Shown here: positions 59,630 through 64,000 of the stretch, piece after piece
Layout: each line of letters starts with the position of its first letter
Position numbering within the stretch: position 1 is the stretch's first letter
Assembly: GCF_027483985.1 (NCBI RefSeq)
Contig: NZ_JAIXTJ010000024.1
Location: 124,001 to 188,000, forward strand
Length of the DNA: 64,000 bases
Source of the DNA: Flavobacterium sp.
GTDB lineage: Bacteria; Bacteroidota; Bacteroidia; Flavobacteriales; Flavobacteriaceae
Direction of reading: 5' to 3'
Notes under the pieces: model-generated
Database searches by the model: none
Told to the model about the DNA's origin: nothing
Seen by the model: only the letters and a program-made list of their open reading frames with translations
Translations under genes and position numbers: made by a program

Positions 59630-60214
59630 TTACTCTGATTGTTTAAAAATGAAGCTGTAATCTCCTGTAAAAGAATTTGATATTGCTAAATTTGGTAATT
59701 GATTTGCATTTCCATCCAAAGAACCTGTTATTGCTATATTACCTGATTCTACTGGATAAACTTGATTTGCAGCATTTTGTTTTTCGTAGATATAATAGAA
59801 TTGTGTTTTTACAGAAATTATGTATTCTTTATTTTTTTGCAGGCTTACAGGTGAAATGTTAGTTACCAATTCTACACCAGGATTTACAATATTTACAAAG
59901 TTTGTAGCAATTGCCAAGCCTGTAACTTTATCCCAAATAGTAACTTTTAAATTTGAATTTGGAACGTGTGTTTTATTAACAAGTGCGTTGATGGTACCGT
60001 TTACTTTTGGAATAAAACTAAATCCCATTTCAGCTTCTCCGCCTATATTTGATGCAATATTTTTATAAAAGTTAAAGCCCGAAGATTGTAAGAATCCTGT
60101 CAACGGATTTTCCTCTTGAAAAGTTACAGGTGTTGTGTCATCGTCTTTTGAACACGATGATAATGTTAAAGCAATTAAAGCGATAAAAAGTACAAGTTTT
60201 TTAGTTGTTTTCAT
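59630..60214 (-). CDS. Hypothetical lipoprotein
   Basis: 194 residues with lipoprotein signal (LTLSSC, Cys21) and an aspartate-rich start SKDDD that is typical of surface-exposed Bacteroidota lipoproteins. The rest resembles an Ig-like or lectin-like beta-sandwich (DUF4082-type features: ITVWDKVTG-like strand with ATNFVNI). First gene of the operon; a direct-repeat pair lies about 63 bases upstream of its start. Confidence 0.72.
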   Translation of the reverse strand: MKTTKKLVLFIALIALTLSSCSKDDDTTPVTFQEENPLTGFLQSSGFNFYKNIASNIGGEAEMGFSFIPKVNGTINALVNKTHVPNSNLKVTIWDKVTGLAIATNFVNIVNPGVELVTNISPVSLQKNKEYIISVKTQFYYIYEKQNAANQVYPVESGNIAITGSLDGNANQLPNLAISNSFTGDYSFIFKQSE

Positions 60215-60276
60215 GTGGTTTGTTTTTTAAAGATTATGTTCAAAAGTATATTATAATGTAAAGGCAAAAAACCATT

Positions 60277-60310
60277 AATAGACGAACGGCTGTTTGAATA
60301 GACAGATAAC
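60277..60310 (-). promoter_or_regulatory. AATAGAC direct-repeat pair, copy 1
   Basis: AATAGAC at 60277-60283 and 60297-60303, start-to-start 20 bases, the second followed by AGATAAC. On the minus strand a TACTTTTG -7 type box lies about 35 bases closer to the gene. The spacing fits LytTR-type binding sites, which are paired direct repeats about two helical turns apart. Confidence 0.62.
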
Positions 60311-60336
60311 AGTTTGTTTTTTAGAAAATTAAAAAA

Positions 60337-61056
60337 TTAATATCCTTTTAAAACTTTACCGTTTAGATTGGGAAGATTAAAGTTTGTAATTCCGTTGCCT
60401 CCATAAGTTGTTCCTATAATGGTAAATAGTGCTTGATTATTAGCAATACTCATTGATCTACCATCGCAGGGCAAAAATCCGGCATTAGCATTTGGAAAAT
60501 TACCAACATGTGCTACGATTGCTCCAACAGTATCAGCGCCAATTACATTATTACTTGGATAAATTCCATTTACTAAGATGTAATATTTTATACCAACACC
60601 ATCAACATTTTCAGCAAAACTGGCAGTACTTGCTTTATTGGATTGTAGCGCATAAGGCACGCTAAGCATTTGTTCGTTAGATATTATAGTATAATTTGTG
60701 CCGCCTGTAGGATCAATTTCGCATTTTATTTTTTTGCTACTTGCATTAGAACTCATAGCTGTAGTGAATTCGCCTGAAACTAAAGTACCATCGCCAACTT
60801 TTAACGATAATAGTCCGTTAGCGTTAGTTAGGATGGTGTGCGTTTCTACATATTCTGTATTTTCAGTGCCCATAACTACCGATAATAACGAAATTCTAAC
60901 GCCTACTTGTTGGTTGACGATAAGTTGATTGCTTGTATTTCTAACTACAGCTTGAAAACTAAATTTATTTGGAGCTTGTGCATTGGCGCTCAGTAAAAAG
61001 CAGAAGGTAACTAGAGAAAATAATTTTGTGATAACGTTTTGTGTTTTTGTTTTCAT
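60337..61056 (-). CDS. Secreted protein with phage tail collar domain
   Basis: 239 residues, Sec signal peptide (1-26, ending NAQA). After a beta domain (about 30-135) comes a tail collar type domain (about 165-239): GAIVAHVGNFPNANAGFLPC, DGRSMSIAN, and NFNLPNLNGKVLKGY. In phages this domain sits on tail fibres; in Bacteroidota it is found in secreted surface proteins, so a prophage origin is not needed. Gap of 7 bases to the T9SS gene upstream. Confidence 0.85.
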   Translation of the reverse strand: MKTKTQNVITKLFSLVTFCFLLSANAQAPNKFSFQAVVRNTSNQLIVNQQVGVRISLLSVVMGTENTEYVETHTILTNANGLLSLKVGDGTLVSGEFTTAMSSNASSKKIKCEIDPTGGTNYTIISNEQMLSVPYALQSNKASTASFAENVDGVGIKYYILVNGIYPSNNVIGADTVGAIVAHVGNFPNANAGFLPCDGRSMSIANNQALFTIIGTTYGGNGITNFNLPNLNGKVLKGY

Positions 61057-61063
61057 GATCTTA

Positions 61064-61528
61064 TTATTTTTTAATGATTTTAAAAGTTTTGGTTAAATTG
61101 CTTTTGGTTTGAATCACTAGTATGTAATTTCCTTTTTCTAGCGAAGTCAAGTTAATTTCATTTGATTGCTTTTTATTGGTGGAAGTAGCTATCAGTTTTC
61201 CTGTTACATCAATTAATTGGTAGTTGATTATAACATCATCATTATCATTTTTTATGAATACTATATCGGTTGTCGGATTTGGATAAATACGCCATTCCAA
61301 AGAAATTTCTGGAAGCTGATTTACATCAAGAACAAAAAATTCAAACGGTTGTTGAACGCCTTGCGAAACCTTACCATTGGTTCCGGTAACAGCAACGTAA
61401 TCGGTTTGACCCAAAGAGCAACTAAAACTTCCGCCTATACCAATTCCGTTTCCGCCCGAAGAGTTAATAGATTGTTGACCAATGAGATAATTACAACTAA
61501 AAAGTAAAAAGAAGATCATTTTTTTCAT
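61064..61528 (-). CDS. T9SS sorting-domain protein (small)
   Basis: 154 residues: Sec signal peptide (1-17), a short Gly/Ser-rich head (SGGNGIGIGGSFSCSLGQ), and a type A T9SS sorting domain (about 78-154) with WRIYPNPTTDIVF, LIDVTGKLI and the end KTFKIIKK. Such proteins are exported across the outer membrane by T9SS. Co-transcribed with the tail-collar gene. Divergent from the LytTR regulator; the shared region holds an AATAGAC pair. Confidence 0.86.
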   Translation of the reverse strand: MKKMIFFLLFSCNYLIGQQSINSSGGNGIGIGGSFSCSLGQTDYVAVTGTNGKVSQGVQQPFEFFVLDVNQLPEISLEWRIYPNPTTDIVFIKNDNDDVIINYQLIDVTGKLIATSTNKKQSNEINLTSLEKGNYILVIQTKSNLTKTFKIIKK

Positions 61529-61585
61529 AGTAGAAGATTTTTATTTGTGCAAATATTCTCCATATTTTGGTGTTGCAAAACCACA

Positions 61586-61620
61586 AATAGACCAACAACA
61601 TTTTAAATAGACAGACAACA
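61586..61620 (-). promoter_or_regulatory. AATAGAC direct-repeat pair, copy 2
   Basis: AATAGAC at 61586-61592 and 61606-61612, start-to-start 20 bases; both repeats continue with ACAAC-ATTT similarity. It lies 58 bases from the start of the minus-strand T9SS gene, nearly the same distance as copy 1 from its gene, and 52 bases from the LytTR gene on the plus strand. Confidence 0.65.
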
Positions 61621-61663
61621 TTTGTATTAAAATATTTATATATTTGATAAACTTTTGATCGAA

Positions 61664-62362
61664 ATGATTCCTTTTAATTGTATAATTATCGATGACGACG
61701 AGATTGACCGATTGACGGTTGTTTCTTATGCCAAAAGGTTTTCGAACTTAAAGATTGTTGGTATTTTTGAAAATGCAGAGGATGCCTTTCCTTTGTTAGA
61801 AAAAGAGAAAATTGATGTTCTTTTTTTAGACATCGATATGCCATCGTTAAACGGATTGGATTTTCGAAAAAAAGCAATGGAAGTTCCGGTTTGTATTTAT
61901 ATCACGGCACATCCAGAACACGCCGTTGAAAGTTTTGAATTGGATACGTTAGATTTTATAGTAAAACCCATTAAAATGGATCGATTTACTCACACGATGG
62001 GTAAGATCGAAGATTATATGGAGTTGAAGCACAAGGCGCAATTATTTGAATCAACTATTGGTGGCGATGTGATTTATATCAAAGAAGGCCATACCGAAAC
62101 CAAAGTAAAATTACACGATATTTTATATCTCGAAGCGTTGAAAGATTATACTAAAATTGTTACTTCTACTAAAAGACATTGCGTCTTGACTAGTATTGGA
62201 AATCTTTTGAAAGAATCTCATTTTCAATCGTTTATTCGAATACACAGAAGCTTTGCCGTTCAAAAACAATACATCGAAAAGAAAATGACAAACGAACTTT
62301 TACTTCATAACGGAACGCTTATTCCTATTGGTAGAAGTTATAAAGAGAATTTGAGTTTATGA
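61664..62362 (+). CDS. LytTR family response regulator
   Basis: 232 residues from the ATG at 61664; an upstream TTG is less likely. Receiver domain (1-120): acidic pocket IIDDDEID near 8-15, phosphoacceptor Asp56 in FLDIDMPSLNG, Lys in VKPIK. LytTR DNA-binding domain (about 130-230) with YIKEGHTETKVKLHDILYLE, FIRIHRSFAVQ and the IPIGRSY end. Its ATGA overlap with the histidine kinase makes a two-component operon. It probably acts at the AATAGAC pairs. Confidence 0.92.
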   Translation: MIPFNCIIIDDDEIDRLTVVSYAKRFSNLKIVGIFENAEDAFPLLEKEKIDVLFLDIDMPSLNGLDFRKKAMEVPVCIYITAHPEHAVESFELDTLDFIVKPIKMDRFTHTMGKIEDYMELKHKAQLFESTIGGDVIYIKEGHTETKVKLHDILYLEALKDYTKIVTSTKRHCVLTSIGNLLKESHFQSFIRIHRSFAVQKQYIEKKMTNELLLHNGTLIPIGRSYKENLSL

Positions 62363-64000
62363 GAAAATTGATTTTTTTATTTCTTATTTCTATACATTTT
62401 TTAGGCTATTCACAAATGGAATCTGATAAAAAGTTGGATTCTTTGATGCAAAAATTCTCTGTTCAAAAAGATAGTGAAAAAGCCGCCACTGCAAAGAAAA
62501 TCGGATCTTACTATAAAAATAATAGTCAATATTATAAGGCTATAGAATACCAACAAATTGCTCGTGATTTATTTGACAGTGATTCAAATTTATCAATAAA
62601 AGAAAAAGAAAAAAATAAAGCCTTGTGTGATATAAATATTGGTGCAGAATACTTCTTTATTGGTGATCATAAAAAAGCAATGGATTATTACATTAAAGCT
62701 TATAAAGTATTACCACAAAACATCGATTTATTACTTAATATGGAAGGTGTTTTTTCGAGTCAAAATAATTATGAAAAAGCTTTTTTTTATGCTGAAAAGG
62801 CAATGGAAGTAGCTCATAAAACCAAAGATAATTCGGATTTAGATAGAATTTGGTCAATAAAAAGTGATATTTATTTTAGTAAAAAAGATAGTATAAAAGC
62901 TTTTGACGCACTTGAAAAGAGTATTGAATTTTCAAAAAAAGAAAAAGATTTTGAACAGTTGGCAATAACTTATACCAATTATGGCGATTTGTTGAAAGAT
63001 TCCAACAGAAAAATGGACTATTATTTAAAATCCAAAGCCTTATGGGATCAATATCAACCTAATAGTTTGCTAGCTATATCAAACAGTATTTCGATAGCAA
63101 ATTTTTATAGAGCAATTGCCGATGATGAGAAGTTGCAGAAAGAAAATCAAATTTCAAAAGACGAAGCGTTAAATAAAGCTGAAAAATTACTTTTAGAACA
63201 AGTAAATAATTGCAAAAAAATTAAGCATCGAGGAAAAAACTTGCAGTACTCTTTAGAGTGCTTAAGCTATGTTTATGAATCGAAAAAAGAGTATAAAAAT
63301 GCTAATGATTATTTTAAAGAATGTGTGATTTTATATGATTCTTTAAATTCAATTGATACTAAAAATAAGATTTTGAATGTAGAATCATCTTTTAAAATTG
63401 GAGAGAAGGATAAAGAGATTCAGCTTAACCAAAGAATAATTGAGCAAGAAAAAAAACAAAAATGGTTTTACCTTTTCGGAATTGGGTTATTAGCCATTAT
63501 TGGAGGTTTACTGTTTTATCAAAGTCGTAATCGTAAAAAAACAAACGAAAAATTGCAACTTTTGAATGCCGAACTCGACCAAGCTAACAAAACTAAAACG
63601 CGTTTTTTTAGTATTTTAAATCACGATTTAAGAAGTCCGGTTGCTAACCTAATTCATTTTCTTCATTTGCAAAAAGACAGTCCGGAGTTGTTGGATGAAG
63701 AAACTAAAAACCGAATGCAAAACAAAACTATTTCGGGCGCAGAAGATTTGCTTTCCTCGATGGAAGATATTTTGTTGTGGAGTAAAGGACAGATGGAGAA
63801 TTTTAAACCACAACCCCAAGAAGTTTTTATAAATCAGCTATTTGAAGATACCAAAAAAGTATTTTCAGGATATCAAAAGATTGCTTTTGAATATGAAAAC
63901 TACAACAACATAAGTGTTTTTACCGATGAAAATTATTTGAAAACTATTGTACGAAATTTGACTAGTAATGCTATAAATGTTTTTACTAACACTGAAAATC
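62359..64000 (+). CDS. TPR histidine kinase (runs off window)
   Basis: At least 547 codons, cut by the window end. Signal peptide (1-19), a helical TPR sensor domain (about 40-355), one transmembrane helix (about 372-390, WFYLFGIGLLAIIGGLL) and a cytoplasmic HisKA domain with H-box SILNHDLRSPVANL (His422), then the start of the catalytic domain (IVRNLTSNAINVF, N-box). The N-box is present; the G-boxes lie beyond the window. It overlaps the LytTR gene by four bases. A TPR ligand- or protein-sensing kinase of the Bacteroidota type. Confidence 0.9.
   Translation, partial: MRKLIFLFLISIHFLGYSQMESDKKLDSLMQKFSVQKDSEKAATAKKIGSYYKNNSQYYKAIEYQQIARDLFDSDSNLSIKEKEKNKALCDINIGAEYFFIGDHKKAMDYYIKAYKVLPQNIDLLLNMEGVFSSQNNYEKAFFYAEKAMEVAHKTKDNSDLDRIWSIKSDIYFSKKDSIKAFDALEKSIEFSKKEKDFEQLAITYTNYGDLLKDSNRKMDYYLKSKALWDQYQPNSLLAISNSISIANFYRAIADDEKLQKENQISKDEALNKAEKLLLEQVNNCKKIKHRGKNLQYSLECLSYVYESKKEYKNANDYFKECVILYDSLNSIDTKNKILNVESSFKIGEKDKEIQLNQRIIEQEKKQKWFYLFGIGLLAIIGGLLFYQSRNRKKTNEKLQLLNAELDQANKTKTRFFSILNHDLRSPVANLIHFLHLQKDSPELLDEETKNRMQNKTISGAEDLLSSMEDILLWSKGQMENFKPQPQEVFINQLFEDTKKVFSGYQKIAFEYENYNNISVFTDENYLKTIVRNLTSNAINVFTNTEN

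Overview
The window looks like chromosome of a Flavobacterium-type member of the Bacteroidota. It is AT-rich. Promoters follow the Bacteroidota form (TTG about 19-21 bases before TAnnTTTG) and Shine-Dalgarno sites are mostly absent. Many genes begin with lipoprotein or Sec signal peptides, and two proteins end in type IX secretion (T9SS) sorting domains. No genome-level comparison was possible; every call comes from reading the sequence.

Region 1 (about 1-22.4 kb, minus strand) is a long run of small, functionally unrelated genes: GNAT, DUF1349, PhzF, SDR, Crp-type regulators, DinB-like, metallo-beta-lactamase fold, PD-(D/E)XK, CbrC, SMI1/KNR4, OmpA and many lone lipoproteins. Most are separated by 120-230 base imperfect palindromes that start near AACGTT or TAAC and end near GTTA. 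One site lies between nearly every gene stop and the next start. The layout resembles an integron cassette array without a visible integrase. A second patch of the same architecture lies at 42.8-48.3 kb. Some sites belong to recognisable sequence families, including one 220-250 base family with four copies spread over 44 kb. A 5' fragment of phzF is duplicated against one of these copies.

Region 2 (22.4-36.7 kb) is the most interesting part: an apparent RNA-repair island. It holds a WYL-domain regulator, a GNAT, an HD phosphohydrolase, the RNA ligase RtcB, a TatD nuclease, a remnant of a RlaP-like nucleotidyltransferase, an array of six tRNA-like genes directly upstream of and co-directional with an Rnl2-type RNA ligase, further broken tRNA pieces, an SPFH/band-7 protein and a DEDDh exonuclease. 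Two copies of a palindrome (TGCGCA arms) with the same promoter-like sequence after it lie ahead of the rtcB leader and just after the Rnl2 gene, so the two halves may share one regulator. Two tiny ORFs, each with its own promoter and terminator, precede the tRNA-like array. An orphan contractile-tail sheath gene and an SDR/AraC pair sit in the middle of the island.

Region 3 (37-42.8 kb, minus strand) holds a DUF1963 protein, a small membrane protein, an erythromycin-esterase-like protein, a lipoprotein and a T9SS-secreted endonuclease I. A 21-base minisatellite follows at 43.1 kb.

Region 4 (48.3-64 kb) is mostly secreted proteins and lipoproteins. At its right end a LytTR response regulator and a TPR histidine kinase (cut by the window end) sit beside two minus-strand operons (61.5-60.3 kb and 60.2-55.7 kb). 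Each operon is preceded by the same pair of direct repeats spaced 20 bases apart, which fits regulation by the LytTR protein.
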